From Paenibacillus peoriae KCTC 3763 (lineage in GTDB: Bacteria; Bacillota; Bacilli; Paenibacillales; Paenibacillaceae): DNA of 64,000 nt. The translations under genes and the position numbers were made by a program. Numbering within the stretch: the stretch's first letter is position 1; every line of letters begins with the position of its first letter. The stretch covers positions 310,001 through 374,000 of the forward strand of contig NZ_AGFX01000012.1 of assembly GCF_000236805.1 (NCBI RefSeq), in the 5' to 3' direction. This document shows positions 18,462 to 27,571 of the stretch, piece by piece. The notes beneath the pieces are model-generated. The model was given only the letters and a program-made list of their open reading frames with translations, was not told the origin of the DNA and did not search any database.

Positions 18462-20150
18462 TTGAGTACAAAAGTGCAAGATATCCAAGCAAAGACCGTT
18501 ACGAAAGGGGCTGACCTTGTTGTCGATTGTTTGATCCAGCAAGGAGTAACGCACATTTTTGGCATTCCAGGTGCCAAGATTGATTCCGTTTTTGACGTTC
18601 TTCAAGATCGTGGTCCAGAATTGATCATATGCCGTCATGAACAAAACGCCGCCTTTATGGCAGCTGCGGTCGGCCGATTAACCGGGAAACCCGGCGTATG
18701 CCTTGTTACCTCCGGTCCCGGTGCATCGAATTTGGCGACAGGACTTGTCACCGCTAATGCGGAAAGTGATCCCGTCGTTGCTCTTGCTGGTGCAGTCCCA
18801 AGATCCGAACGCTTGAAACGCACGCATCAATCGATGGATAACGCCGGACTATTCGAACCCATCACCAAATACAGCGTCGAAGTAGAACATCCTGATAATG
18901 TACCGGAAGCTATTACCAATGCATTTCGGATTGCGACCTCAGCCCAGCCTGGAGCAACTTTTGTCAGTCTGCCGCAGGACGTGTTGACTTCGTCATCCGA
19001 AGTAACAGCTATTGAAAAGCTTTCCCCTCCACAGCTTGGAATTGCACCAGCCGGGCTAATCGAGCAAGTCGCAGGCCAAATCAAAAAAGCCAAGCTGCCC
19101 GTACTTCTTCTCGGTATGAAAGCCAGCACTCCTAAAGCCACCGCAGCCATCCGCGCACTCATTCGAAATACGGATTTGCCTGTAGTCGAAACATTTCAGG
19201 CCGCTGGAGCCATCTCTCGTGAGCTGGAAAGCCACTATTTTGGAAGAGTGGGCCTATTTCACAACCAACCGGGCGACATGCTTCTCGCGGCAGCAGATCT
19301 GGTACTGACGATTGGCTATGATCCTATAGAATATGATCCAAAAAACTGGAACATTCCCGCAAATCGAACCCTGATTCACCTGGATGATCATCAAGCGGAT
19401 ATCGACCATGATTATCAGCCAGATTACGAGCTTATCGGTAATATAGACCTGATCGTAAGCAGCCTCGCAGAGGAAATACCTACCTTGAAGCTGCCCGAAG
19501 CCTCATGCGCCCAGTTGGACCGATTTCACCAGGATTTGAATGATCAGGCCGCCATTCCTGCACACAAACAAAACTATCTGATTCATCCATTACAATTCAT
19601 TCGTACATTACGCAGCCTGATTGACGATAACGTCACGGTCACCTGTGATGTAGGCTCACACTACATTTGGATGGCCCGATATTTCCGTTCTTATGAACCA
19701 CGGCGACTCCTGTTCAGCAACGGGATGCAGACATTAGGCGTAGCTTTGCCCTGGGGGATTGCTGCCACTCTCGTCAACCCCGGTCAAAAGGTCGTTTCTA
19801 TTTCTGGGGATGGAGGATTTCTGTTCTCATCCATGGAGCTCGAAACCGCCGTACGTCTTAACTCTCCGCTCGTGCATATTGTATGGAGAGATGGAAGCTA
19901 CGACATGGTCGCTTTTCAGCAAAAAATGAAATACGGCAGAACTTCCGGTGTAGAATTCGGAGATGTAGATGTTGTGAAATATGCCGAAAGCTTTGGGGCA
20001 ACCGGATTACGCGTGCACGGCCCGGAAGAACTGGAAAGTGTGCTGCAGCAGGCACTCGATACCGAGGGTCCCGTGGTCGTCGATATTCCGATTGATTATC
20101 AGGATAATATCCAGCTAGGACGTAAATTGCTTCCTAATCAATTAAACTAG
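18462..20150 (+). CDS. alsS: Acetolactate synthase, catabolic type
   Basis: Condenses two pyruvates to 2-acetolactate for acetoin and butanediol formation. The 562-residue TPP enzyme has the catalytic Glu in [19 protein letters not shown], the FAD-type middle domain and the TPP motif [16 protein letters not shown]. The frame stays open upstream to 18243, but that stretch is AT-rich, translates to non-homologous sequence and lacks a binding site; TTG 18462 follows AAGAGGTG and gives the standard AlsS length. alsD follows in the same direction. The catabolic assignment comes from the alsD neighbour and absence of an ilvN gene. Confidence 0.94.
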   Translation: MSTKVQDIQAKTVTKGADLVVDCLIQQGVTHIFGIPGAKIDSVFDVLQDRGPELIICRHEQNAAFMAAAVGRLTGKPGVCLVTSGPGASNLATGLVTANAESDPVVALAGAVPRSERLKRTHQSMDNAGLFEPITKYSVEVEHPDNVPEAITNAFRIATSAQPGATFVSLPQDVLTSSSEVTAIEKLSPPQLGIAPAGLIEQVAGQIKKAKLPVLLLGMKASTPKATAAIRALIRNTDLPVVETFQAAGAISRELESHYFGRVGLFHNQPGDMLLAAADLVLTIGYDPIEYDPKNWNIPANRTLIHLDDHQADIDHDYQPDYELIGNIDLIVSSLAEEIPTLKLPEASCAQLDRFHQDLNDQAAIPAHKQNYLIHPLQFIRTLRSLIDDNVTVTCDVGSHYIWMARYFRSYEPRRLLFSNGMQTLGVALPWGIAATLVNPGQKVVSISGDGGFLFSSMELETAVRLNSPLVHIVWRDGSYDMVAFQQKMKYGRTSGVEFGDVDVVKYAESFGATGLRVHGPEELESVLQQALDTEGPVVVDIPIDYQDNIQLGRKLLPNQLN

Positions 20151-20313
20151 CCTTAACTGGTTGCTCACTCGTGACAACTTCGTAACAATGAAGGAGTTTA
20201 ACGTTTTTTTTATGCTTTTTTTGAGTTATTCATGTTGTTTACTGCAAATTTACGATTATTATTGAAAAAGAAAGAAAATAAACGCATACAATTACAAAAG
20301 GAAGTGTATTGCC

Positions 20314-21066
20314 ATGACCGTTGCAGAACTGGAAAACAAGGAAGAAACTGAACTTGACCATGATATTTACCAAACGTCCACCATGCTCGCTTTATTAGAT
20401 GGTCTTTATGATGGGGTCGTAGCCTTCAAGGAACTACAAAAGCACGGGGATTTCGGGATCGGCACCTTTGATCAACTTAATGGGGAAATGATTGCGTTTG
20501 ATGGTGAATTTTTTCACTTGCTTCCAGACGGTACGGCCCATCGTGTAAAACCGGAAGAGACCACTCCTTTTTCCACAGTCACCTTTTTTCGTGAAGATTT
20601 CATATATACCATTGATCGCCCCATGCATCGCGATGAGTTGGAAGCCCTGCTGCTCAAGCTGTTCCCAAGCCGCAATTTATTCTATGCCTTCCGTTTAGAT
20701 GGCACTTTCCGTGAAGTAAAAACACGGACCGTGCCTCACCAAGTGAAACCTTATAAGCCTTTTATTGAAGCAACCAAGTCACAGCCTACCTTCACTTTTA
20801 ATGAGGCTTCCGGCGTGATCACAGGCTTCTGGACACCTGCCTATGCGCAAGGGATTGGCGTAGCCGGATTTCATCTGCATTTTATTAATGAGGAACGCAC
20901 GGGAGGCGGTCACGTCTTTGATTTAATCGTCGAAAAGTGCACCATCCGAATTTGTCAAAAATCCAATCTGCATCTTGTGCTGCCCGATACACCGGATTAC
21001 TTGACCGCGAACCTGTCCAGAGAAAACCTGGATAAAGAAATCGCTGTTACCGAAGGCGCGCAGTAA
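20314..21066 (+). CDS. alsD: Alpha-acetolactate decarboxylase
   Basis: Decarboxylates 2-acetolactate to acetoin, balancing pH and overflow carbon. The 250-residue protein is of normal length. Metal-binding histidines are seen in the block around GVAGFHLHFINEERTGGGHVFD, and the conserved Glu in the early LNGEMIAFDGEF block. ATG follows AAAAGGAAG. It lies 163 bases after alsS; that gap is T-rich and contains no obvious terminator, so read-through is likely. No alsR-like regulator is present in the window. Confidence 0.96.
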   Translation: MTVAELENKEETELDHDIYQTSTMLALLDGLYDGVVAFKELQKHGDFGIGTFDQLNGEMIAFDGEFFHLLPDGTAHRVKPEETTPFSTVTFFREDFIYTIDRPMHRDELEALLLKLFPSRNLFYAFRLDGTFREVKTRTVPHQVKPYKPFIEATKSQPTFTFNEASGVITGFWTPAYAQGIGVAGFHLHFINEERTGGGHVFDLIVEKCTIRICQKSNLHLVLPDTPDYLTANLSRENLDKEIAVTEGAQ

Positions 21067-21120
21067 TCACAAGGTATAGCTCATCAAGATATGGACACTA
21101 TAACTAGATACTAGATAGCA

Positions 21121-21172
21121 AAAGATCACAGTCAGGGAATGAGGTTTACAGCTCACTGACTGTGATCTTTTT
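21121..21172 (+). terminator. Intrinsic terminator after alsD
   Basis: AAAGATCACAGTCAG pairs perfectly with CTGACTGTGATCTTT (15 bp) and is followed by TT. It starts about 55 bases past the alsD stop and ends the alsS-alsD transcript. Confidence 0.85.
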
Positions 21173-21278
21173 ATGTACGAACGTATAACACAATATACAT
21201 AAAATTCACTTGCCAATGACGCCAAATCACCTTCCTCTTGTCCAGAGTTTGAACAGGAATTATATCGTTAAAACAAAA

Positions 21279-21299
21279 AAGTCGCTAAAGTAGCGACTT
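21279..21299 (-). terminator. Intrinsic terminator after the serine protease gene
   Basis: AAGTCGCT and AGCGACTT form an 8-bp stem with a short loop; on the minus strand it runs into TTTTTTG. It lies 40 bases beyond the protease stop codon. Confidence 0.75.
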
Positions 21300-21338
21300 A
21301 TTATTAAGAGTATGCACTTGTCTTCCGACAGTTACGGC

Positions 21339-22319
21339 TTATTTAACCTTGAATGATTCTGCACTCAGTATTCCTGCTACACGCTGTGTATCGAAAATAC
21401 GCGAAAGCTCCTCCACTGCCGTCAGGTACAATAGCCCGTTGCCTTCCAGCTTAGGAGAATTGCCGAGTGGAATTGTGCGTTTGATGAGCTGTGCGTACAG
21501 CTCCGGTTCGGTTAGATTACGCTCAAACCTCGCATTCGCCAGCTGCTTTATCAATGCCAAAGCACCTGCTACGTGCGGGGTAGCCATCGAAGTTCCGCTA
21601 AAGGTCGCATATTTGCCGCCCGGAACGGTGGACAATATATCCTCTCCTGGTGCAACCAAATCCACTTCATTATTGGAGTTGCTGAATTCCGAGGCATGTC
21701 TGTCAAAGTTTACTGCACCTACGCTGATCACTTCATTATAGCAGCCGGGATAGCCGAGCTCGTCCGTTCTCTCGTCACCGTCTCCCTCATTTCCAGCTGC
21801 ACAGATGACCAGGATTTGGCTGTCCACTGCCTTTTGCACTGCTTTGTGCAGCTCTGGCACATCCTCGGGGCCGCCAAGCGACATTGAGATGACATCTGCC
21901 TTTTGCTCAATCGCATAATAAATGCCTTGAATAATCCAGTCATATTGGCCGGAGCCCTGCTTGTTCAGCACTTTGATAATGAGCAAATCCGCCTCAGGGG
22001 CGACACCTACGACACCATGCTCATTTTCCGCTGCCGCGATGGTTCCTGCCACATGTGTACCGTGACCGTTGTAATCCTTGAAGATCTCGGGATCACCTTC
22101 ATCATCATCCGTGAAATTCCGGCCGCCAATAATGCGCTCCCGCAAATCAGGATGGTCCGAATCACAGCCCGTGTCCAGCACGGCCACCTTCACTCCTCGG
22201 CCTCGGGTCTGGTTCCATACCGCCGGAGCCTGAATCAGCTCTACACCTCGCGGTATTTCATTCGCTTCCTGCTCCTGCTTGATCACTTGGTAAGGAATGA
22301 TATGCACTTTACGTTCCAT
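21339..22319 (-). CDS. Intracellular subtilisin-like serine protease (IspA-like)
   Basis: A 326-residue S8 family protease without a signal peptide. The catalytic triad is visible: Asp in VAVLDTGCDSDH, His in YNGHGTHVAGT and Ser in FSGTSMATPHVAGA. The N-terminal IIPYQVIKQ stretch followed by EIPRGVELIQAPAVW matches the short LIPY-type propeptide of intracellular subtilisins, which is removed during activation. ATG 22319 has AGGAGG 8 bases upstream; the earlier in-frame ATG at 22355 does not. B. subtilis IspA is of very similar length (about 319 residues). Monocistronic. Confidence 0.93.
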   Translation of the reverse strand: MERKVHIIPYQVIKQEQEANEIPRGVELIQAPAVWNQTRGRGVKVAVLDTGCDSDHPDLRERIIGGRNFTDDDEGDPEIFKDYNGHGTHVAGTIAAAENEHGVVGVAPEADLLIIKVLNKQGSGQYDWIIQGIYYAIEQKADVISMSLGGPEDVPELHKAVQKAVDSQILVICAAGNEGDGDERTDELGYPGCYNEVISVGAVNFDRHASEFSNSNNEVDLVAPGEDILSTVPGGKYATFSGTSMATPHVAGALALIKQLANARFERNLTEPELYAQLIKRTIPLGNSPKLEGNGLLYLTAVEELSRIFDTQRVAGILSAESFKVK

Positions 22320-22455
22320 CCTATTCCCTCCTTCATGGATACAATCGGAAACCATCCGTCTATGAAACTTTAAAAACCTCTCGAAGTGATCATTCTAGGT
22401 TACTATATTCTAGCAATTTTTGAAAAGTTTGAACATCCCCATTTTGCTTGTTTTT

Positions 22456-22502
22456 GTAAAAAAACAGACACCCCCACCATTTTCCTGGAGAATGCCTGTT
22501 TT
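22456..22502 (-). terminator. Imperfect terminator after the glutamate racemase gene
   Basis: On the minus strand AACAGGCA and TGTCTGTT pair around an imperfect inner stem and are followed by TTTTTTT. It begins almost at the racemase stop codon. Confidence 0.6.
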
Positions 22503-22504
22503 AT

Positions 22505-23308
22505 TTAAAAATATATCTTTTCATGCTCCGCATAGATTTCAAGCGCGCGTTCCATCTTATGCACGTAGGCTTCATCCTGGCTGGTACATAGAAATGTAAC
22601 GTGTCCCTCCTGCGATTGACCCGCTTGTACCGGAGATGCCAGCAAATTACGCTCAGACAGCACCTGCTTTAATCGTCTAACCGTCCCCTGGCTCCCATCG
22701 ATTAGCTGAATATGAGAAGGCAGCAGTTCCTTCAGAATTTCCTTATAAAATGGATAATGCGTACATCCCAAAACGACCGTACCATATATGTCCAGGTTAA
22801 ACGAAGACAACTTACGGTTAAAATATTCGAACAATTCTGTTCGGTCAAAATTTAACTGTTCACAATATTGCACAAGCTCTGGCAGAGGTAGTGAGTCCAC
22901 ACTTCCATGATCGTCAACCCTCGATACCAGCGCTGCATAACCGGATTGCTTTAATGTCAGCGGTGTGGCTAATACCAGTACTCTTTTCCCATTCGCTCGA
23001 TTCATCTCTACCGCAGGCTTCACTGCAGGCTCCATGCCAATAATCGGGATAGAATATTCTCTTCTCAGCTCCGCAACCGCAATACTCGTCGCGGTATTGC
23101 AGGCAATAACCAATGCCTTAACCTCTTCTTTTAGAATCGTTTGTACCGAAGCCTTGACATATCCGCGCACTTCTTGTGGTGTTTTCGTCCCGTAAGGAAC
23201 ATGAAGCGTATCTGCCATGTATACAAAACTTTCGTTCGGCAGCCGTCTTAACGCCTCAGATAATACCGTAATTCCACCTAGTCCTGAATCAAAAAAACCA
23301 ATTTTCAA
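22505..23308 (-). CDS. murI: Glutamate racemase
   Basis: Makes D-glutamate for peptidoglycan (and poly-glutamate where present). The 267-residue protein shows both catalytic cysteines in VIACNTATS and VLGCTHYPF, and the N-terminal IGFFDSGLGGITVLSE block. The frame stays open to 23356, but TTG 23308 has AAAAAAGGTGAG ahead of it and starts the protein exactly at the conserved LKIGFFDSG, so I prefer it. RacE is the equivalent Bacillus name. Confidence 0.95.
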   Translation of the reverse strand: MKIGFFDSGLGGITVLSEALRRLPNESFVYMADTLHVPYGTKTPQEVRGYVKASVQTILKEEVKALVIACNTATSIAVAELRREYSIPIIGMEPAVKPAVEMNRANGKRVLVLATPLTLKQSGYAALVSRVDDHGSVDSLPLPELVQYCEQLNFDRTELFEYFNRKLSSFNLDIYGTVVLGCTHYPFYKEILKELLPSHIQLIDGSQGTVRRLKQVLSERNLLASPVQAGQSQEGHVTFLCTSQDEAYVHKMERALEIYAEHEKIYF

Positions 23309-23507
23309 GCTGCTCACCTTTTTTCGTTCAACTGTTGTACCGCATGTTGCAGGCAACGTCGTAACTTCAATTTTTACCTATTCATCCATACTCTCAACTG
23401 CTCATATTTAAATTTTACCGCAAAACTGATAATTTGCAAAAGAAACACATGATTTTTACAGTGTAAAAAATAAAGCGGCTTTTTAAAATAAATTTAATAT
23501 AAAAGAG

Positions 23508-23537
23508 TTGACAGAAATTATCTTTATATTGTAATAT
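23508..23537 (+). promoter_or_regulatory. Promoter of the azoreductase gene
   Basis: TTGACA (23508-23513) and TAATAT (23532-23537) are separated by 18 bases, about 60 bases upstream of the azoR start. Between them and the gene lie repeated AACTTA units (AACTTACTAACTTAACTTAC), which could be a regulator site. Confidence 0.6.
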
Positions 23538-23595
23538 TACGAGGTAACTTACTAACTTAACTTACTTATTCAATTTACCTAGGGGGAAATATTTC

Positions 23596-24222
23596 ATGTC
23601 TAAAGTATTGTTTGTCAAAGCTAATGATCGTACAGCCGAAGAATCTGCAACGGTTAAATTGTATAACGCCTTCGTGGAAAGCTACAAGTCTTCCCACCCG
23701 TCTGATGAAATCACTGAGCTGGACCTGTTCTCTGTCGAGCTTCCTTATTTGAACGCTAACATGATTAACGGTACGTTCAAATCCGCTAGAGGCATGGAAT
23801 TGAACGCTGAAGAAGCTCGCCTGGCCAACATTGCCAATGGCTACCTGGATCAATTCCTGGCAGCAGACAAAGTGGTATTTGCTTTCCCGCTCTGGAACAT
23901 GACAATCCCTGCAGTATTGCATACGTACATTGACTACCTGAACCAAGCTGGCAAAACATTCAAATACACTGCTGAAGGTCCTGTTGGTCTCGTAACTGAC
24001 AAAAAAGTAGTCCTGTTGAACGCAAGAGGCGGCGTATATTCCGAAGGACCGGCTGCTGCTGCTGAAATGTCTTTGAACTACATGAGCAACATCTTATCCT
24101 TCTTCGGTGTAAAAGACATCGTGAAGGTTGTACTGGAAGGACATAACCAAGCTCCAGATCAAGCACAAGACATCGTAGCATCTGCTGTTCAAGGTGCAGT
24201 AGAAGCAGCAAAATCGTTCTAA
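23596..24222 (+). CDS. azoR: FMN-dependent NADH-azoreductase
   Basis: A 208-residue flavodoxin-fold quinone/azo reductase that protects against quinone and thiol stress. The N-terminal VLFVKANDR strand-loop binds the FMN phosphate; PLWNMTIPAVLHTYIDY and the ARGGVYSEGP loop are family landmarks. ATG follows a GGGGG box. Monocistronic, with a strong promoter and terminator. Regulation by a MarR/HxlR-type quinone sensor is common for this family but not shown here. Confidence 0.93.
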   Translation: MSKVLFVKANDRTAEESATVKLYNAFVESYKSSHPSDEITELDLFSVELPYLNANMINGTFKSARGMELNAEEARLANIANGYLDQFLAADKVVFAFPLWNMTIPAVLHTYIDYLNQAGKTFKYTAEGPVGLVTDKKVVLLNARGGVYSEGPAAAAEMSLNYMSNILSFFGVKDIVKVVLEGHNQAPDQAQDIVASAVQGAVEAAKSF

Positions 24223-24238
24223 TACCATATATATGATC

Positions 24239-24285
24239 AAAAGAGGATATCCGCACCCCATTGGGGATGGATATCCTCTTTTTTT
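24239..24285 (+). terminator. Intrinsic terminator after azoR
   Basis: AAAAGAGGATATCC pairs with GGATATCCTCTTTT (14 bp) with a small inner CCCC/GGGG pair, followed by a T-run of about nine. Confidence 0.9.
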
Positions 24286-24301
24286 GTTATAACATATGAA
24301 G

Positions 24302-24344
24302 AACACGTGCTCCTCTGAGTGAAATCAGATGAAAAGCACGTGTT
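24302..24344 (-). terminator. Hairpin after the secreted-protein gene
   Basis: AACACGTGCT and AGCACGTGTT form a 10-bp stem about 20 bases beyond the stop of the leftward gene. No T-run follows on the minus strand, so termination is uncertain. Confidence 0.45.
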
Positions 24345-24365
24345 GGTTATCTACTACCTTACATG

Positions 24366-24875
24366 TTAAGGAATGAATTGCTGCACGATTTTAACGATCT
24401 TGCCGTCGCGCAGCGTCACATGGTACGGAAATTGGCTGAGGTCCAGTACATCTTTTTTGGCGAAATCTTGTTCAAACTGTTCCAGCGGAATCGACTCGTT
24501 CCATTTCACATTTGTGTCTTCAATGCGACCGGTATGGTCATAAATCTGTACCTCTACCGATGCATCCGGCGCAACCTGATATACATCATTTTGAACAGAA
24601 TTGTTTACGATGTAGTAGCCGTCTGGCGCTCCATCCAATCCTGTATTTCCTTCATGCTCCAAAAATACCTTGTCCGCTGCCTTGCCTTCATACCATTCAA
24701 TCGGATCTGCCGACAAATAGATTTGTCCGTTACGCATCTCCATTTGGTTTATATATACGGTCTCCTGATTTTCAGCAGGTGTTACGGATGTGTAGCCTTG
24801 TGCTGTTGCTCCCGCTGCCGTCATCAGCATCATCATTAAAGCCAATACTGTCCATTTCGAAGCTAGTCTCATCAT
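24366..24875 (-). CDS. Hypothetical secreted protein
   Basis: A 169-residue protein with a clear Sec signal peptide: basic start, hydrophobic residues about 8-22 and a likely cleavage near ATAQG (residues 22-27). The mature part is acidic and strand-rich, with no domain I recognise. ATG 24875 follows AAGGAG with 9 bases. Convergent with azoR and alone in its transcript. Confidence 0.6.
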   Translation of the reverse strand: MMRLASKWTVLALMMMLMTAAGATAQGYTSVTPAENQETVYINQMEMRNGQIYLSADPIEWYEGKAADKVFLEHEGNTGLDGAPDGYYIVNNSVQNDVYQVAPDASVEVQIYDHTGRIEDTNVKWNESIPLEQFEQDFAKKDVLDLSQFPYHVTLRDGKIVKIVQQFIP

Positions 24876-25049
24876 GTCTGATCTCTCCTTACCGTCTGGG
24901 TATGTACACGGTGTCTGTAAGCTTCATTACCCTTATACATGCATCATAAACGTTGTACGGTTAAAAAGTGTATCAGATACATAAAAAATAAGTTACGATT
25001 TTTTAAGACTTGGTCTTAAAACTTGATGACATGTCCTCTTTACTTCTCG

Positions 25050-25205
25050 TTATTTTATCAAACCGACCTGACGCGCCTGTTCCTCGGTGAGAATAAACTC
25101 CTCATTTCCCCACACCTCGTCCTCTTTGGTTACACCAAACATCCCCATAATCTCTGTCCAGATTCCTTTGTCGGCGGCTTCCTTTTGCGTAATGATAATT
25201 TTCAT
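25050..25205 (-). CDS. Small acidic hypothetical protein, 51 aa
   Basis: A 51-codon frame on the minus strand with AAGGAGGG 6 bases before ATG 25205, too short for routine calling. The product is acidic, begins MKIIITQKEAADKGIW and ends with an LTEEQARQVGL helix. Codon choice and the strong binding site make it credible, and similar short proteins are, as I recall, found in other Paenibacillus. Function unknown. One copy of the structured element described below ends about 20 bases upstream, in its presumed leader. Confidence 0.65.
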   Translation of the reverse strand: MKIIITQKEAADKGIWTEIMGMFGVTKEDEVWGNEEFILTEEQARQVGLIK

Positions 25206-25224
25206 GCAAATCCCTCCTTTATAT

Positions 25225-25370
25225 ACTTTTATCGGTCTCTGTGGCCCACTTCGCGAACAGATGGTTTCTCCAATCGCTGTTGGAACCTGATTTTTTGAAT
25301 ATATTTTAATGGTTAAAATTAGGTTCCAAAGGCGAACGCTATCGCTTCTCCGAAATCCATCTGCCCGCTT
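25225..25370 (-). ncRNA. Structured intergenic element, copy C
   Basis: Read on the minus strand, it holds GCGTTCGCCTTTG, then a 13-bp stem of GGAACCTAATTTT with its near-perfect partner (25282-25294 with 25315-25327, one G-T pair), then AACAGCGATTGGAG and a closing segment. The same order of blocks occurs in copies A and B. It directly precedes the 51-aa gene. Could be a small RNA, a leader structure or a non-autonomous mobile repeat. Confidence 0.5.
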
Positions 25371-25666
25371 CGTTACTCAGCTTATCCCTGCTACTCTCAT
25401 TTCATAATATCGTATCTAAAAAGCCAACAGGACTAAAATGCTCAGGCTAAATATAATACTTTCAATTTTACCCTCTAACCCTTAGATGGAACTCACAATG
25501 CTTGTCCTGGATTTGCATTATCGGAGATGCTTGAGGGGTTCTTGTCCCGCTTATAACATATGTACCCTTTTCCTACCGAGATTATTCGTATTTTATTTTG
25601 TAATTTTAAAGCTTTAGATTACTTTCGTGGGTAATGATCTCTTTAGAAACGACTAAGCGTAAAAAT

Positions 25667-25701
25667 AAAAACGGTCGCAGACTAATCTACGAACCGTTTT
25701 C
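25667..25701. terminator. Hairpin in an otherwise empty stretch
   Basis: AAAACGGT and ACCGTTTT flank a 17-base loop. It sits in the 712-base gap between the 51-aa gene and the lactonase gene. Apart from structured elements C and A, I see nothing else in that gap. Confidence 0.4.
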
Positions 25702-25757
25702 TAAAAAAATCCTCTATGCTTAGTGAATCAATCGAAACCATCGCCAAAAGCACCACA

Positions 25758-25890
25758 GCAGCGGAGAGGACGGAATCGTTCTAAAGAAGCAGAGCGTTCG
25801 CCTTTGTCCCCGGATTTCTACCTTGAACATATAATCAAGAAATCCGGGGGCGGCAGCGATCGGAAGAATGATCCGTTCTCATAGCGGCCA
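25758..25890 (+). ncRNA. Structured intergenic element, copy A
   Basis: Blocks in order: GCGGAGAGGAC, a segment with GTTCT, GCGTTCGCCTTTG, a perfect 12-bp stem CCCCGGATTTCT (25808-25819) with AGAAATCCGGGG (25838-25849), then CGGCAGCGATCGGAAGAATG and a closing part. The closing AGAATGATCCGT can pair with the early ACGGAATCGTTCT, giving an outer stem. It ends about 30 bases beyond the stop of the leftward lactonase gene, in the opposite orientation. Confidence 0.55.
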
Positions 25891-25917
25891 TGAGCCGCAT
25901 ACCGTTACTCAGTCATT

Positions 25918-27003
25918 TTACACGGAAAAGTAAAAAGGCTGTACGCATACCGGCTTGGATACGGTTACTTGTTGTCCGGTATAGGTTAAGCGGCCACTTG
26001 CCTTGTCCACTTTGAATGTAACAATGTTGTTCGTATCACGGTTTGCCACCAGCAAATGATCACCGTTTGGAGTCAAAGCAAAATGGCGCGGATGCTCGCC
26101 CTCGGCAGATACATGCTCTACCAGGCTCAGCTTGCCAGAAGCTCCGTCTACAGCGTATACCACAATGCTGTCATGTCCACGATTGGAGCCATACAGATAA
26201 GCACCATCCAGCGAAATCGCAATTTCAGCGGTTGTGTTTTCGCCAGTAAAGTCAGACGGCAATGTAGGTACGCTCTCAAGCTCAGTGAGCTTGCCAGCTT
26301 CTGCATCATATGCAAAAGAAGTAATGGACGAATCCACTTCGTTAATAACAAAAGCAAAATTACCGTTCGGATGGAACGTCAAGTGGCGTGGACCTGCACC
26401 TGCATGGGTTTTGGTTTCTCCATGAAGCACCAGCTGACCTTTGCTAGCGTCAATGGTGTAGATACGGATCAGATCCAGACCGAGATCTTGTACGAACAGG
26501 AAGCGACCGTCAGGGCTAAAGAAGCTGGAGTGAGGATGTGGACGATCCTGACGCTCAGGATGCGCTCCTTTACCTTCATGTTGCTTCACATCCAGCAGTT
26601 CACCGATACGTCCGTCCTCTGTCAGAGACACCAGTCCCACCATACCTCCGTGGTAGCTGACTACGATAAGGAAACGGTCGGATGGATCACGCTGAATGTG
26701 GCAGGTTGTTGAGCTAACGTTTTCCGCGCGATTCAGCAGTGTCAATGTTCCCTTAACCGGATCAATTTCAAACGCAGCAGCTTCGCCTACCTTCGCTCCG
26801 CTAGCCGAAATCGTCTCACCGATGGAATACAGCTTCCGGTTTTTGACGTCCACATTCAGGAATGTAGGATTTTTCAATCCGGAGAACTCATCCTGTAGTG
26901 TAAGTACACCAGTCTCTTCATTAAAAGTGTACGCATACACTCCGTTGCCTTCCAATTCGGCGTAAGAGCCTGCGAATACGAGCAATTTTTGTTGTGCTGT
27001 CAT
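25918..27003 (-). CDS. Lactonase family protein (6-phosphogluconolactonase type beta-propeller)
   Basis: A 361-residue, seven-bladed beta-propeller of the YkgB/Pgl type. Typical blocks are GTYA-like LLVFAGSYAELEGNGVYAYT at the start, the AHPERQDRPHPHSSFFSPDG stretch with conserved His and Arg, and GAGPRHLTFHPNG. It would hydrolyse 6-phosphogluconolactone between Zwf and Gnd, whose genes lie 4-6 kb to the right on the same strand, which supports the role. ATG follows AAGGAGG. Confidence 0.88.
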   Translation of the reverse strand: MTAQQKLLVFAGSYAELEGNGVYAYTFNEETGVLTLQDEFSGLKNPTFLNVDVKNRKLYSIGETISASGAKVGEAAAFEIDPVKGTLTLLNRAENVSSTTCHIQRDPSDRFLIVVSYHGGMVGLVSLTEDGRIGELLDVKQHEGKGAHPERQDRPHPHSSFFSPDGRFLFVQDLGLDLIRIYTIDASKGQLVLHGETKTHAGAGPRHLTFHPNGNFAFVINEVDSSITSFAYDAEAGKLTELESVPTLPSDFTGENTTAEIAISLDGAYLYGSNRGHDSIVVYAVDGASGKLSLVEHVSAEGEHPRHFALTPNGDHLLVANRDTNNIVTFKVDKASGRLTYTGQQVTVSKPVCVQPFYFSV

Positions 27004-27059
27004 GGTTGTGTCCTCCTTGAATTAGAAAATAGTGGGCAATTGGAATGATTGCTCCTGGT

Positions 27060-27518
27060 TCAAATTTCGCTTGAAGAGGCGCGTTTCACGACAGGCTCTG
27101 TAGACAAAGCCACGTTTCCCGCAACGGCACGCGAGATCATGCAGGATGTTTCTGCCTGCTCTGTCAGCCGCAATGCTTGTTCGATCTGCGATTCTGACGC
27201 ATCAGCGGCCAGCTGAACCCGCGGGCGATGCACGATTCGACGATATGTAAAAATATTGTTCGTTACATCGACAATCCCTTCGGATTCCAGCGCCAGAGCT
27301 GCCACTGGGAGACTGGCACGCTCCATCATCGCTGCCAACGTAATCAAATAGCAGGTCGCGGCCGCACCGAGCAGCATTTCATCCGGATTCGTCCCCACAC
27401 CGGGGCCACCCATCTCAGCCGGGATCGAAATCGCAGTCCGCAGCTGTCCGGCTTCAATGCGGCCGTCGCTGTTGCGCCCCCCGTTCCAGTCTGCCTTGAG
27501 CAGAAAGGTATGCTCCAT
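27060..27518 (-). CDS. OsmC family peroxiredoxin-like protein
   Basis: A 152-residue OsmC/Ohr family protein. The second catalytic Cys is in GAAATCYLITLAAMMER and a first, C-terminal Cys is in AEQAETSCMISRAVAGN, the two-Cys pattern used for peroxide reduction with the usual order for the SACOL1771-like group uncertain. It lies 57 bases upstream of the lactonase gene and may be co-transcribed. Start ATG follows GAGGGGAG. Confidence 0.85.
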   Translation of the reverse strand: MEHTFLLKADWNGGRNSDGRIEAGQLRTAISIPAEMGGPGVGTNPDEMLLGAAATCYLITLAAMMERASLPVAALALESEGIVDVTNNIFTYRRIVHRPRVQLAADASESQIEQALRLTEQAETSCMISRAVAGNVALSTEPVVKRASSSEI

Positions 27519-27571
27519 TTCAGGTCACTCCCCTCTCTTGTATTATGAATTTTATATAGGTGAATGTAAAG

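Noticed and set aside
25001-25021. 9-bp palindrome TTTTAAGAC/GTCTTAAAA as a terminator for the 51-aa gene
   Set aside because: No T-run follows on the minus strand; it may be an operator but nothing supports that.
25023-25298. Rightward 91-codon frame over the 51-aa gene
   Set aside because: Overlaps the leftward gene that has the strong binding site, and reads into structured element C.
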